A DNA stretch of 64,000 nt from an uncultured Pseudodesulfovibrio sp. (GTDB lineage: Bacteria; Desulfobacterota; Desulfovibrionia; Desulfovibrionales; Desulfovibrionaceae): assembly GCF_963662885.1 (NCBI RefSeq), contig NZ_OY760055.1, positions 10,001 to 74,000 on the forward strand, read 5' to 3'. Positions 41,441 through 50,101 of the stretch are shown piece by piece. Under the pieces are notes generated by a model. That model saw nothing but the letters and a program-made list of their open reading frames with translations. It searched no databases and was not told the origin of the DNA. Within the stretch, counting starts at the first letter, position 1. The number at the start of each line of letters is the position of its first letter. A program made the translations under genes and the position numbers.

Positions 41441-41926
41441 TTTGTGTCTTACGGAAAGTTTCAGGTCTTCCGTCTGCAGGAGTGGATGGTGCGGATAATG
41501 ATGTTCGCGATTCATATGGTGATGCCGTAAGTTGCGTACGAAGGCGCTCTGTTTTGTTAGGCGTATAGCTCTTGAAAAAGTGGGGGCTGAGGATGAGCGC
41601 TAGCGTTATGCGGAGGTAGGGTGGCTGTGCATTGGGGGGCCGCCTGTTGGTTTGAAGCGGTGGCTGTTTTACTGTCGTTTTACGATTGTGTTGGGATTGA
41701 GTCGTGGTCTCGGCGACATGATTCTTAGTGGCTGGCCTATCTTCTGGTTGGCGAGGCTGACCCATTTGCCAATTTATTTCGTAAATCCGGGTGAAAAGGC
41801 TCGGTGAACTTGGGGGCTTCCGGCGCTAACCGGACAATACCTTTACTTATGGAAAAATCGCGTTTATCCAACGGGCAAATATGTTCCTGATCAAATGGCA
41901 ACCAACCAAGTAAAGGATAGTATTCT
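41441..41926. other. Intergenic region between island and cysC
   Basis: About 490 bases without a convincing gene. A long minus-strand open frame here is low-complexity (P, T, Q, R rich) and lacks a ribosome-binding site. It should contain the cysC promoter. Confidence 0.4.
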
Positions 41927-42538
41927 GTGAGCCAAAACAAATATGTCTGCAGGCACCGTGGCGAAGTTTGCCGTGAAGACAGGGAAGATAAAAATGGTTT
42001 TCGCGCAGTGACCATCTGGTTCTCCGGTCTGTCGGGCGCAGGTAAATCTACCATCGCGCACAAGGTGGAAAAACGACTTTTCGATGAAGGCGCACAAGTC
42101 TATACATTTGACGGTGACAATGTCCGCCAGGGGTTATGCAGTGATTTGTCTTTTTCCCCCGAGGGCCGACAGGAGAATATACGACGCATAAGCGAGATGA
42201 CGAAGCTTTTCATGGACGCTGGTATCATCTGCCTGTGCGCTTTCATTACCCCCAGCCGCGCCACGCAGCAGCAGTTGCGGGAAGGGTACGGCAAGGATGA
42301 GTTCTTTCTCGTTCATGTGGATTGCCCTGTCGAAGTCTGTGAAAGTCGCGACGTCAAAGGGTATTATGAACTCGCCCGGAAAGGGAAAATCAAAGATTAC
42401 ACCGGGGTGAGTGGGACGTACGAAAGTCCCATCGAACCGGACCTCACGCTCAAGACCGACATCTGTCCTCTCGAGGAGTGTGTTGAACAGGCGTACCAGT
42501 TCGTCATCAAAAAACTGGCTCGCTCCGAAGCCGTCTGA
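41927..42538 (+). CDS. cysC: Adenylylsulfate kinase
   Basis: 203 aa, the usual CysC length. P-loop GLSGAGKST (about 34-42), the substrate motif FDGDNVRQGLCSDLSFS (about 63-79), REDIRR-type GRQENIRRISEM, and the lid/end segment VKGYYELARKGKIKDYTGVSGTYE (about 143-166) with the conserved YE-P after it. It phosphorylates APS to PAPS with ATP. GTG start, AAGGAT upstream. In a sulfate reducer this serves sulfation or PAPS supply, not energy metabolism. The N-terminal CRHRGEVCREDRE extension has two cysteines and is slightly unusual. Confidence 0.9.
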   Translation: MSQNKYVCRHRGEVCREDREDKNGFRAVTIWFSGLSGAGKSTIAHKVEKRLFDEGAQVYTFDGDNVRQGLCSDLSFSPEGRQENIRRISEMTKLFMDAGIICLCAFITPSRATQQQLREGYGKDEFFLVHVDCPVEVCESRDVKGYYELARKGKIKDYTGVSGTYESPIEPDLTLKTDICPLEECVEQAYQFVIKKLARSEAV

Positions 42539-42604
42539 ACCAGTCTCAAGCAAACAAGGGTATGTAATGGACCTTTGTCTGGACGGGGCCCTCTATTAAG
42601 CTCG

Positions 42605-42645
42605 CAAAAAAGGGCGTTGGAAGATCATCTTCCAACGCCCTTTTG
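42605..42645. terminator. Bidirectional terminator after cysC
   Basis: AAAAAAGGGCGTTGGAAGAT / ATCTTCCAACGCCCTTTT: a long near-perfect palindrome flanked by A and T runs, between convergent genes. Confidence 0.88.
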
Positions 42646-42689
42646 ATTTGTCTGCGGCGGCAGGACTGCCCGGCGGGAAAGGGGCGGGG

Positions 42690-43112
42690 TTATTCCTTGG
42701 ATGCAGCCAGGCAGGCGGCCTGGAGTCTATCCTTTATGTATTGAACCATGTCGTCGTCGCCTTCGTAGAGGTCGAAGCATTTGGCGTCTTCGCCGAGGAG
42801 GCCGCCGGGAACTTCGTCGCCGAGTTCATCGGGGTCGTCCACCAGTTCGTTGTAGAAGCAAACCGACAGCCAGCGATCGGCCGGGTCGTCGTCAATGACG
42901 TCGACCATGGCGAAGAGGGTGCGCCTGGTCTGGTTCTTGTGGGCTGCGCGCAGGGAGAATGTGATGCCGGGGCGGGGCACGAAGTCGAGCTTGATGCCGT
43001 CCAGGCCTTCGAGGTGCGCCTTGAGTGCCGTGAAACAATCCTTGGTCTGGTTCGGGTCCGTGGTCCAGGTGTCGATGAAGGTTGCCAGTTTTTCGGCGAG
43101 CTGGGTGTCCAT
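42690..43112 (-). CDS. Conserved hypothetical cytoplasmic protein
   Basis: 140 aa, acidic, no signal or membrane segment. ATG at 43112 with AAGGAG. Contains PRPGITFSLRAAHKNQTRRTLFAMVDVIDDDPADRWLSVCFY (in parts) and an acidic C-terminal third (DDPDELGDEVPGGL). Not assigned to a named family. Single gene between cysC and the rhamnonate cluster. Confidence 0.65.
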   Translation of the reverse strand: MDTQLAEKLATFIDTWTTDPNQTKDCFTALKAHLEGLDGIKLDFVPRPGITFSLRAAHKNQTRRTLFAMVDVIDDDPADRWLSVCFYNELVDDPDELGDEVPGGLLGEDAKCFDLYEGDDDMVQYIKDRLQAACLAASKE

Positions 43113-43312
43113 GAGGGGTCTCCTTGAGATGCGATTCTACGGTTGCGGGCGGGAAGCTTGTCGAGCGACCTCGGCCTTCTTTGGTCGCAAGCGTCCCTCC
43201 GTTGGGACAAAACAGATCCGCCGAACGTGTCTATACTAGGGGAATGCCTGGCATTCAAGGGTAAGATGCGCAGCGGACGACTTCTTTCCTGCGATGTCGG
43301 CATTCCTCCCCC

Positions 43313-43341
43313 CTTGACAGGTGAATTGTTGCGGTCTAGGC
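43313..43341 (+). promoter_or_regulatory. Candidate promoter of the IclR-type regulator gene
   Basis: TTGACA at 43313-43318, 17-base spacer, TAGGCT as a weak -10. It is about 20 bases before the regulator start. Confidence 0.4.
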
Positions 43342-43358
43342 TTGTTCAACATTTAGGA

Positions 43359-44135
43359 ATGGAGTCCAGTATTTTGGAAAAGAGCAAAATGTCTACCCTG
43401 CAAAGGGCCATGGTGATGTTGGAATATCTCTCCGAGAATGGGGCGGCGCCCGCTTCGGAGCTGATTGAGCATTCGGGCATTCCCAAGAGCACGGCGTATC
43501 TGCTGCTCAAGGAAATGCAGCAGCTCGGCCTGATCTCACAGGACGACCGCGGCAACTACCGGTTGTGGGTACGTCTTATCGCCCTGGGAGACAGAGCCTC
43601 GGAACAGCTGGACATCCGCGATACGGCAAGACCCCATCTGGAGGCGTTGATGAACCGCACCGGGTTGCTTTGCCACCTGGGCATCTTCGATGGCGACGCC
43701 GCCTACTACATCCTCAAGATCGAGTCCCAGAGCACCATCAGCGTGCGCTCCTACGTGGGCAAGCGGTTGTCCCTGCACCGCTCGGGCGTGGGCAAGTGTC
43801 TGCTGGCCTGGCAGCCCGAGTCCGTGCGCAAGGCGATTATCGCCGGAACGGACTTCGAGCCGGTCACGACGACGACCATCGTCTCGGCCGAGGCCCTGGA
43901 AGAGGATCTGGCCAAGATCCGGCGGGACGGTTGGGGATTCGACAACGGCGAGGACGTTTCCGCGGTGCGCTGCGTGGCCGCGCCCGTGTTTGACGGAACC
44001 GGCGGTGTGGCCGGTGCCATCTCCGTTGTCGGGACATCCATGCAGGTGGCCGACTCCGCGGTGGAGCCTCTGGCCGAGCAGGTGCTGGCCTGCGCAAGGG
44101 ATATTTCAAGAGATTTGGGCTGGACGGAATCCTAG
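43359..44135 (+). CDS. IclR-family transcriptional regulator of the rhamnonate cluster
   Basis: 258 aa from ATG 43359 (MESSILEK); a second candidate ATG at 43389 (MSTLQRAM) gives 248 aa and cannot be excluded. The N-terminal winged HTH (LQRAMVMLEYLSENGAAPASELIEHSGIPKSTAYLLLKEM) is followed by the IclR effector domain (about 85-255) with SVRSYVGKRLSLHRSGVGKCLLA and the end motif AAPVFDGTGGVAGAISVVG. It directly precedes the dehydratase, transporter and aldolase genes on the same strand and so is most likely their regulator, sensing a rhamnonate-pathway intermediate (inference). Confidence 0.85.
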   Translation: MESSILEKSKMSTLQRAMVMLEYLSENGAAPASELIEHSGIPKSTAYLLLKEMQQLGLISQDDRGNYRLWVRLIALGDRASEQLDIRDTARPHLEALMNRTGLLCHLGIFDGDAAYYILKIESQSTISVRSYVGKRLSLHRSGVGKCLLAWQPESVRKAIIAGTDFEPVTTTTIVSAEALEEDLAKIRRDGWGFDNGEDVSAVRCVAAPVFDGTGGVAGAISVVGTSMQVADSAVEPLAEQVLACARDISRDLGWTES

Positions 44136-44199
44136 GCGCGCGCGGTGCGCGTCGAAAGGGCTGACCGGCCCCGATAACCTGTTACACTGGAGGACCAAG

Positions 44200-45405
44200 A
44201 TGATTCTTCCGAAGATCAAGGAAATCAGAGCCTACTATTGCGGCGGCGCCACGGCCAAGGCCGCCGGTGGAGGCGGTGATTACCACGACCAGGCCGGCGG
44301 GCACTGGATCGATGACCACATCGCCACGCCCATGAGCAAATACAAGAAGTACGAGCAGTCCCGCCAGTCCTTCGGCATCAATGTGCTGGGCACGCTGATC
44401 GTCGAAGTGGAGGCGGACAACGGGGTGACCGGTTTCGCCATCTCCACGGGCGGCGAGATGGGCTGCTTCATCGTCGAGAAGCACCTCAACCGTTTCATCG
44501 AGGGCCGCTGCGTCAGCGACATCAAGCTGATCCACGACCAGATGATCAACTCTACCATGTACTACGCCGGTTCCGGCGGCATCGTCATGAACACCATCTC
44601 CTGCGTGGATCTGGCCCTCTGGGACCTCTACGGCAAGGTGCTCGACATGCCGGTCTACAAGCTGCTCGGCGGCGCTGTTCGCGACGAGATCCAGTTCTAC
44701 GCCACGGGTGCACGCCCGGATGCGGCCAAGGAAATGGGCTTTATCGGCGGCAAGATGCCGACCCACTGGGGTCCGCATGACGGCGACGAAGGCATCCGCA
44801 AGGACGCGGCCATGGTGGCCGAGTACCGTGAAAAGTGCGGCCCGGACTTCTGGCTGATGCTCGATTGCTGGATGAGCCAGGACGTCAACTACGCGGTCAA
44901 GCTGGCCCACGCCTGCGCTCCCTACAATCTGAAATGGATCGAGGAGTGCTTCCCCCCGCAGCAGTTTGACAGCTACCGCGAGCTCAAGCGTCAGGCCCCG
45001 GCCGGAATGATGGTCACCACCGGCGAACACCACGGCACCATCCAGTCCTTCGCCACCCTGTCCGAGACCGGCGTGGACATCATGCAGCCGGACGTCGGCT
45101 GGTGCGGCGGTTTGACCACCCTGACCGAGATTGCGGCCATCGCCAAGTCCCACGGACAGCTGGTCGTGCCCCACGGTTCCTCGGTCTACTCGCACCACGC
45201 GGTGATCACCTTCACCAACACCCCGTTCAGCGAGTACCTGATGACCAGCCCGGACTGCCTCGAAGTGCGGCCCCAGTTCCATCCGCTGCTGGTCAATGAG
45301 CCGGTGCCCGAAAACGGACGGATCACCAAGGAAACCCTGGACAAGCCCGGTTTCGGCGTTGAGCTGAATCGTGAGTGCGACCTGGTTCGGCCCCACAAAC
45401 ACTAG
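44200..45405 (+). CDS. rhmD: L-rhamnonate dehydratase (enolase superfamily)
   Basis: 401 aa. Mandelate-racemase-type barrel: metal ligands Asp in LMLDCWMS (about 226), Glu in WIEECFPP (about 251) and Glu in TTGEHHGT (about 278), with a catalytic-type His in VPHGSSVYSHHA (about 327). The N-terminal capping domain begins ILPKIKEIRAY. The sequence and neighbours (RhmA aldolase, ACS-type MFS carrier) fit RhmD, which dehydrates L-rhamnonate to 2-keto-3-deoxy-L-rhamnonate. ATG 44200 with GGAGG 7 bases upstream. Confidence 0.87.
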   Translation: MILPKIKEIRAYYCGGATAKAAGGGGDYHDQAGGHWIDDHIATPMSKYKKYEQSRQSFGINVLGTLIVEVEADNGVTGFAISTGGEMGCFIVEKHLNRFIEGRCVSDIKLIHDQMINSTMYYAGSGGIVMNTISCVDLALWDLYGKVLDMPVYKLLGGAVRDEIQFYATGARPDAAKEMGFIGGKMPTHWGPHDGDEGIRKDAAMVAEYREKCGPDFWLMLDCWMSQDVNYAVKLAHACAPYNLKWIEECFPPQQFDSYRELKRQAPAGMMVTTGEHHGTIQSFATLSETGVDIMQPDVGWCGGLTTLTEIAAIAKSHGQLVVPHGSSVYSHHAVITFTNTPFSEYLMTSPDCLEVRPQFHPLLVNEPVPENGRITKETLDKPGFGVELNRECDLVRPHKH

Positions 45406-45540
45406 AAGATCGTGATGAAGTACTGGATACGGATCGTGACGGGCTGCGAGACAGAGCCCGCAACGAACATGGGCCACCAGGTGGCAGCCCGGCAGCCCAC
45501 TCTCCCAACGCATAATGGTCTCACGCAATAGGAGAAAACC

Positions 45541-46824
45541 ATGTCACCAAACTTGGAGCAGGTTGTCAATAAAACCCGCCTGCGCCTCATCCCCTTCATG
45601 TTGATGCTCTATATCCTGGCCTTCCTCGACCGGGCGAACATCGGTTTCGCCAAGGCGTCCTATCAGTTGGACACCGGGTTGGGCGACGGAGCCTTCGCTC
45701 TGGGCGCCGGGATATTCTTCGTGGCCTACGCCTTTTTGGGCGTACCCGCCAACCTGCTCATGCGTAAATTCGGCGCCCGCGCCTGGATCGGCGGCACGAC
45801 CCTCGTCTGGGGCGTCCTGTCCGCATCCATGGGCTACGCCGACCAGGAGTGGAAGTTTCTTCTCGTTCGCAGCCTGCTCGGCGCGGCCGAGGCCGGTTTC
45901 TTCCCGGGCATGATCTACCTGACCTCGCAATGGTTCCCGCAGCGCAGCCGCGCGGGCATCATGGGGCTGTTCTACATGGGCGCGCCCCTGGCCCTGACTC
46001 TGGGCTCGCCCCTGTCCGGGGCCCTGCTCGAGATGCACGGCTTCCTGGGACATCCGGGCTGGTACTGGATGTTCGTCATCGAAGGCGCTCTGGCCCTTAT
46101 CGCCGGTGTCGCGACCTTCCTGTACCTGGACAACAGCCCTGAGGAGGCCCGGTTCCTGGCTCCCGAGGAGCGGGCGCTGCTGGCCGACACCCTGAAGGCC
46201 GAGGAAAGCACCAAGGCGACTTCGAAGATCAGCGACGCCATCCGGCGCTGGCCCGTGTGGCACCTGGCCATTGTCTACATGATCATCCAGATCAGCGTGT
46301 ACGGCCTGGTCTTCTACCTGCCCACCCAGGTTGCCGCCCTGCTGGGTACCTCGGTCGGCTTCAAGGTCTCTCTGGTGGCCGCGATCCCGTGGATTGCCGC
46401 GCTGTTCGGCACCTACTACATCCCGCGCTACTCCGACCGCACCGGCGAGCGGCGGATCACCGCCGCCATGACGCTGCTCGTGGCCGGTCTCGGACTGGGT
46501 ATTTCGGCCTTCGCCTCTCCGGGCGTGGCCATCATCGCCCTGTGCTTCGCGGCCGCCGGATTCATCGCCGTGCAGCCCGTGTTCTGGACCATGCCCACCA
46601 GCATCCTGTCCGGCGCGGCCCTGGCTGCCGGTATCGGTTTCACCAACATGTTCGGCGCGTTCGGTGGCTTCCTGGCCCCGAACATCAAGGCCCAGGCCGA
46701 CATCTTCTTCGGGAACCACATGGCCGGTCTGATCACGCTTGCGATCATCACCGTGTGCGGCTCCTTGGCCATCTTGGCCCTCCGTACGAAGAAGGCCCCC
46801 CAACCCGTGCCCAGCGAAAGCTAG
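45541..46824 (+). CDS. MFS transporter, anion:cation symporter family, probable rhamnonate uptake
   Basis: 427 aa with 12 predicted membrane helices. The N-terminal ACS/FucP-type pattern FMLMLYILAFLDRANIGFAKASY is at about 19-41, followed by FLGVPANLLMRKFGARAWIG and GAAEAGFFPGMIYLTSQWFPQRSRA. This family carries sugar acids such as glucarate, tartrate and rhamnonate (RhmT). Its position between the dehydratase and aldolase genes supports L-rhamnonate as substrate. The ATG follows TAGGAGAAAACC. Confidence 0.83.
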   Translation: MSPNLEQVVNKTRLRLIPFMLMLYILAFLDRANIGFAKASYQLDTGLGDGAFALGAGIFFVAYAFLGVPANLLMRKFGARAWIGGTTLVWGVLSASMGYADQEWKFLLVRSLLGAAEAGFFPGMIYLTSQWFPQRSRAGIMGLFYMGAPLALTLGSPLSGALLEMHGFLGHPGWYWMFVIEGALALIAGVATFLYLDNSPEEARFLAPEERALLADTLKAEESTKATSKISDAIRRWPVWHLAIVYMIIQISVYGLVFYLPTQVAALLGTSVGFKVSLVAAIPWIAALFGTYYIPRYSDRTGERRITAAMTLLVAGLGLGISAFASPGVAIIALCFAAAGFIAVQPVFWTMPTSILSGAALAAGIGFTNMFGAFGGFLAPNIKAQADIFFGNHMAGLITLAIITVCGSLAILALRTKKAPQPVPSES

Positions 46825-46853
46825 ACTGCGGGTCATAACAAACGAGATACAAA

Positions 46854-47648
46854 ATGATACCCAAGAACAAATTCAAAGAGGCTATCGCCAAAGGAGAGGT
46901 GCTGTACGGCCTGTGGCTCAGCACCGCCTCTCCCTACATGGCCGAACTGGCGGCCGGATCCGATTACGATTGGCTGCTCATAGACGGCGAACACGCCCCG
47001 AACACGATACAGACCGTGCTCGGCCAGTTGCAGGCCGTGGCACCGTATCCGGCCCATCCCGTGGTCCGGCCCCTGGAAGGGGATACGGCCCTGCTCAAGC
47101 AGGTTCTCGACATCGGCGCGCAGACCGTGCTGGTCCCCATGGTGGACACTGCCGAGGACGCCAAACGCATGGTCGCGGCCCTGCGTTATCCGCCCAACGG
47201 CCAGCGCGGCGTGGGGGCGAGCATCGCCCGGGCGTCCCGCTGGGGCCGTGTCAGCAACTACATGGCCGAGGCCGAGAAGGAACTCTGCCTGCTGGTGCAG
47301 GTGGAAAGCCGTGCCGCCCTGGGCAACCTGGATGAAATCATGGCGGTCGAGGGCGTGGACGGCGTGTTCATCGGCCCGGCCGACCTGTCTGCATCCATGG
47401 GGCACCCGGACGATGCCGGACACCCCGAAGTCCAGACCGCCATCGAGGATTGCCTGAGGCGCATTCGCGCGGCGGGCAAGGCTGCCGGTACCTTGTGCAC
47501 GGACCCGGTCGCGGCCCGCAAGTGCATCGAGTGGGGCGCCAACTTCGTGGCCGTCGCCGTGGACACCGTGTCCTACGTCGAGGCCCTGGACGCGGCTCTG
47601 GCTCCGTTCAAGCCGACCGACGCAGCGGACAAGAAACAGGGCTATTAG
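46854..47648 (+). CDS. rhmA: 2-keto-3-deoxy-L-rhamnonate aldolase (HpcH/HpaI family)
   Basis: 264 aa. Features of the class II pyruvate aldolases: catalytic His in DGEHAPN (about 45), Arg/Glu segments VVRPLEGD, GRVSNYMAEAEKELCLLVQVESRAAL (metal Glu) and IGPADLSASMG (metal Asp, about 178). The RhmA-type GASIARASRWGRV segment is present. It splits 2-keto-3-deoxy-L-rhamnonate into pyruvate and L-lactaldehyde. It lies 29 bases after the transporter gene; the end of the cluster. Confidence 0.87.
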   Translation: MIPKNKFKEAIAKGEVLYGLWLSTASPYMAELAAGSDYDWLLIDGEHAPNTIQTVLGQLQAVAPYPAHPVVRPLEGDTALLKQVLDIGAQTVLVPMVDTAEDAKRMVAALRYPPNGQRGVGASIARASRWGRVSNYMAEAEKELCLLVQVESRAALGNLDEIMAVEGVDGVFIGPADLSASMGHPDDAGHPEVQTAIEDCLRRIRAAGKAAGTLCTDPVAARKCIEWGANFVAVAVDTVSYVEALDAALAPFKPTDAADKKQGY

Positions 47649-47967
47649 CCCGGACATACCGCAAACCTCCACCGGCCCCGGGCGATGGCGTCGCCGTCCC
47701 CGGGGTCGGGTCCCCGGCTTGCAAAGCCCGCATGCTAAGTGGCGGGCCGACCAACCCGAGTCCCGCCACCCACCTCCCCATAGTTACGCAGTTCTCATGA
47801 AGTCTTAAGGACGGTTCGGCAGGGCGGTTCTTTATGTTTTTTACCCTGAACGGTTGTTGCATTTTTCATCGGTTGGACGTAATTTCTCTTTAAATTAGCC
47901 GTTATTACCTACGGCCCCAGTGTGGAGCAGGGTAGGACGGCAAGTCTTTAGGAGGAGTTTTTGTCCC
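47649..47967. other. Intergenic region between rhmA and the GlcG-like gene
   Basis: 319 bases. A GC-rich imperfect hairpin around 47680-47710 (CCCCGGGCGATGGCG...CCCCGGGG) has no T run and is at most a weak terminator. Otherwise only AT-rich promoter-like sequence (47870-47905). Confidence 0.4.
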
Positions 47968-48465
47968 ATGCGTAAGCTCGTTTTTTCCGCTGTTCTCGCC
48001 CTTTCCATCGCACTCTTTGCCCTGCCTGCCATGGCCGAGGGTCCGGTCAAGACCCTGCCCGGCGACATCACCCTGGCCCAGGCCCGGGTCGTCCTGGACG
48101 CCGCCCTGAAAAAGGCCGTTGAGACCAAAGTGCCCTCGAACATCGCCGTCGTGGACGCCGGTGGCAACCTCAAGGCCTTCTACCGCCAGGAAGATGCCTT
48201 CCTCGGTAGCATCGACATTTCCATCAAGAAGGCTGTGACGGCCCGCTACTTCAACATGTCCACCCGTACTCTGGGCGCCGCGTCCGTTCCCGGTCAGCCC
48301 CTGTACGGCATCGAGGCCAGCAATGACGGCCTGATCCTGTTCGCGGGCGGCGTGCTGCTCGTGGACAAGAACAACGTCATCGTCGGCGCCGTGGGCGTGT
48401 CCGGCGGTTCCGTGGACGAGGACGAGGTGATCGCCAAGGCCGGCGCCGCCGCGCTGCTCAAGTAG
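47968..48465 (+). CDS. Secreted GlcG/HbpS-family protein
   Basis: 165 aa. The signal peptide ends ALPAMAEG. The mature part is one GlcG/HbpS domain: DITLAQARVVLDAALKKAVE, IAVVDAGGNLKAFYRQEDAF, SIDISIKKAVTARYFNMST, YGIEASNDGLILFAGGVLLVD and VGAVGVSGGSVDEDEVIAKAG. Members bind haem or corrinoids, or sit in glycolate and diol pathways. The ATG at 47968 has AGGAGGAG upstream. The exact ligand is unknown. Confidence 0.8.
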   Translation: MRKLVFSAVLALSIALFALPAMAEGPVKTLPGDITLAQARVVLDAALKKAVETKVPSNIAVVDAGGNLKAFYRQEDAFLGSIDISIKKAVTARYFNMSTRTLGAASVPGQPLYGIEASNDGLILFAGGVLLVDKNNVIVGAVGVSGGSVDEDEVIAKAGAAALLK

Positions 48466-48488
48466 TCCACAGTTCGTCAACTGACATT

Positions 48489-48536
48489 CAACAGGCCCTG
48501 TCCCGGATATTCCACCGGGGCAGGGCCTTGCTGTTG
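48489..48536 (+). terminator. Hairpin after the GlcG-like gene
   Basis: AACAGGCCCTGTCCCGG / CCGGGGCAGGGCCTTGCTGTT: a long stem with one mismatch and a short T-containing tail. Probably a terminator. Confidence 0.6.
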
Positions 48537-48563
48537 CCTATGCCGAATTGCCTGTATGAGGTG

Positions 48564-48588
48564 TTGACACGGATGCAACTCTGTTGCA
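48564..48588 (+). promoter_or_regulatory. znuA promoter with a TGCAAC-TCT-GTTGCA inverted repeat (candidate Zur operator)
   Basis: TTGACA at 48564 is followed five bases later by the perfect 6-bp palindrome TGCAAC-TCT-GTTGCA (48574-48588), inside the promoter spacer. A zur-type gene ends the operon, so zinc-dependent autoregulation through this site is likely (inference). Confidence 0.5.
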
Positions 48589-48646
48589 CGCTGACATCGG
48601 ATTGCCTGTTCGGGCAGTGCCGCATCGTACACGATTGGAGGTTGGC

Positions 48647-49570
48647 ATGAAGGTGTTCGGTCTGATGAAAAAAGTGCTCCCCGTGGTTCTCGGGCTGATG
48701 GTGGCCTGGGCCGGTCCGGCCCTGGCCGGAACCAAAGTGCGGGCGTTCGTGTCCATTTTGCCGCAGAAGTATTTCGTGGAGCGCATCGGCGGCGATCTGG
48801 TGGACGTGGACGTTCTGGTCCTTCCCGGGGCCAATCCGCATATGTACGAGCCTTCGCCGAGACAGATGACCGCGTTGACCAAGGCGCAGGTCTATTTCGC
48901 AATCGGCGTGAACCTTGAAGATGTCTGGCTGCCCAAACTCGCCGACGCCAACCGTGGCATGCTCGTGGTCCGGACCCAGGAGGGCGTGAAGAAGATACCC
49001 ATGGTCGCCCATCACCACGAAGAGGAAGAGCACGAGGCCATGCAGGGAGAGCACGAAGAGGAAGAGCATGAGCACGGCATTCTCGACCCGCATATCTGGC
49101 TGGACCCCGTCCGTGTCGAGCTCATCGCGCAAAACACCTGCGCCGGACTTATCAAGGTCGATCCCGCCCATAAGGCCGATTACGAAGCGAATCTGTCGGT
49201 TTTCCTGAGTGATTTGGCGCAACTGAACAAGTCCATCAACGAGAGTCTGGCCAGCTTGCCGGCACACAAGCGGACTTTCATGGTCTTTCATCCGTCCTGG
49301 GGCTATTTCGCCAAGCGGTACGGCCTGACCCAGGTGGCCATCGAAGCGGGGGGCAGTGAGCCCAGCCCGCGCCATCTGGCTGAGATCATCGAGCACGGCC
49401 GGGAACTGGGAGCGAGCGTTGTCTTTGTCCAGCCGCAGTTCTCACGGCGCAGCGCCGAGGTCATCGCTTCTGAGCTCGACGCCAAGGTGGTCCAGCTGGA
49501 TCCCCTTGCCGAGGATTGGCCCGGCAACCTGCGGCATGCTGCCGACGCCTTTGTCCAGGCCCTGCGCTGA
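48647..49570 (+). CDS. znuA: Zinc ABC transporter substrate-binding protein ZnuA
   Basis: 307 aa. Signal peptide to about residue 27 (GPALAG). Typical cluster A-I metal sites: His in GANPHMYEPSPRQM (about 60), a His/Glu-rich loop (HHHEEEEHEAMQGEHEEEEHEHG in two parts, about 123-146) as in ZnuA proteins, His in DPHIWLDP (about 150), HPSWGYFAKRYGL and the end DPLAEDW. It captures Zn2+ in the periplasm. No membrane or ATPase subunits lie next to it in this window; they must be elsewhere. Start MKVFGLMKK with GGAGG upstream. Confidence 0.88.
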   Translation: MKVFGLMKKVLPVVLGLMVAWAGPALAGTKVRAFVSILPQKYFVERIGGDLVDVDVLVLPGANPHMYEPSPRQMTALTKAQVYFAIGVNLEDVWLPKLADANRGMLVVRTQEGVKKIPMVAHHHEEEEHEAMQGEHEEEEHEHGILDPHIWLDPVRVELIAQNTCAGLIKVDPAHKADYEANLSVFLSDLAQLNKSINESLASLPAHKRTFMVFHPSWGYFAKRYGLTQVAIEAGGSEPSPRHLAEIIEHGRELGASVVFVQPQFSRRSAEVIASELDAKVVQLDPLAEDWPGNLRHAADAFVQALR

Positions 49571-49591
49571 TCGGATCGAGAGGAGGTCGCC

Positions 49592-50023
49592 ATGACTGTG
49601 CACGATACAGCCGGAACCGCCCGGGAATTCCTGGAGCAAACCGGCCTGGAACCGACCCTCAACCGTATCCTTGTGTTGTCCGCCGTGGCTGACGGGTTGC
49701 GCCCCATGACCGCCGCCGAGGTCCACGCCGAAATCCTGCGGGAGCACCGTATCAACCGGGTCACGGTCTACCGCATACTCGATCTGCTGGCCGAAAAGGG
49801 TGCGGTCAATCGCTTCAGCACCACCGAGCGCGCCCAACACTATTGCGTGGGCCGTAATCACAGCCACTTCCATTGCACCGGCTGCGGCCGCGTACAGTGT
49901 ATCGACAACGAAAAACTCCACTTCGATGAAACCGCCGTGGCCAATGCCCTCAATCTGGCCGTCAGCCACGTCGATCTCCATCTCGAAGGTCTCTGCCCCG
50001 CCTGCGCCCGCGCTGCGGGGTAA
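49592..50023 (+). CDS. zur: Fur-family regulator, Zur type
   Basis: 143 aa. Winged helix with RVTVYRILDLLAEKGAV (recognition helix, about 51-67), the metal-sensing HSHFHCTGCGRVQC (about 87-100) and the structural-zinc pair CPACARA at the end. Both Cys pairs of a structural Zn4-Cys site are present. It is 21 bases after znuA with its own AGGAGG, so it belongs to the znuA operon; this makes zinc (Zur) more likely than iron or peroxide sensing. Confidence 0.85.
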   Translation: MTVHDTAGTAREFLEQTGLEPTLNRILVLSAVADGLRPMTAAEVHAEILREHRINRVTVYRILDLLAEKGAVNRFSTTERAQHYCVGRNHSHFHCTGCGRVQCIDNEKLHFDETAVANALNLAVSHVDLHLEGLCPACARAAG

Positions 50024-50043
50024 GGCGGGAGCCTCCGGCGGCC

Positions 50044-50101
50044 GGGGGAAGGGGAGAGGGGAACCCTTTGAGAAAAGGGTTCCCCTCTCCCCTTCCCCCG
50101 G
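50044..50101 (+). terminator. Very long terminator hairpin after zur
   Basis: A near-perfect purine/pyrimidine hairpin of about 25 bp (GGGGAAGGGGAGAGGGGAACCC, loop near GAGAA, then the complement) follows the zur stop. The T run is poor, so it may be a structured repeat rather than a simple terminator. Confidence 0.55.

Noticed and set aside
41412..41765. A 117-codon minus-strand frame between the island end and cysC
   Set aside because: Pro/Thr/Gln/Arg-rich composition, no start signal, runs through the candidate attR terminator.
44182..45528. A 448-codon minus-strand open frame opposite rhmD
   Set aside because: Antisense shadow of a gene with complete enolase-superfamily motifs.
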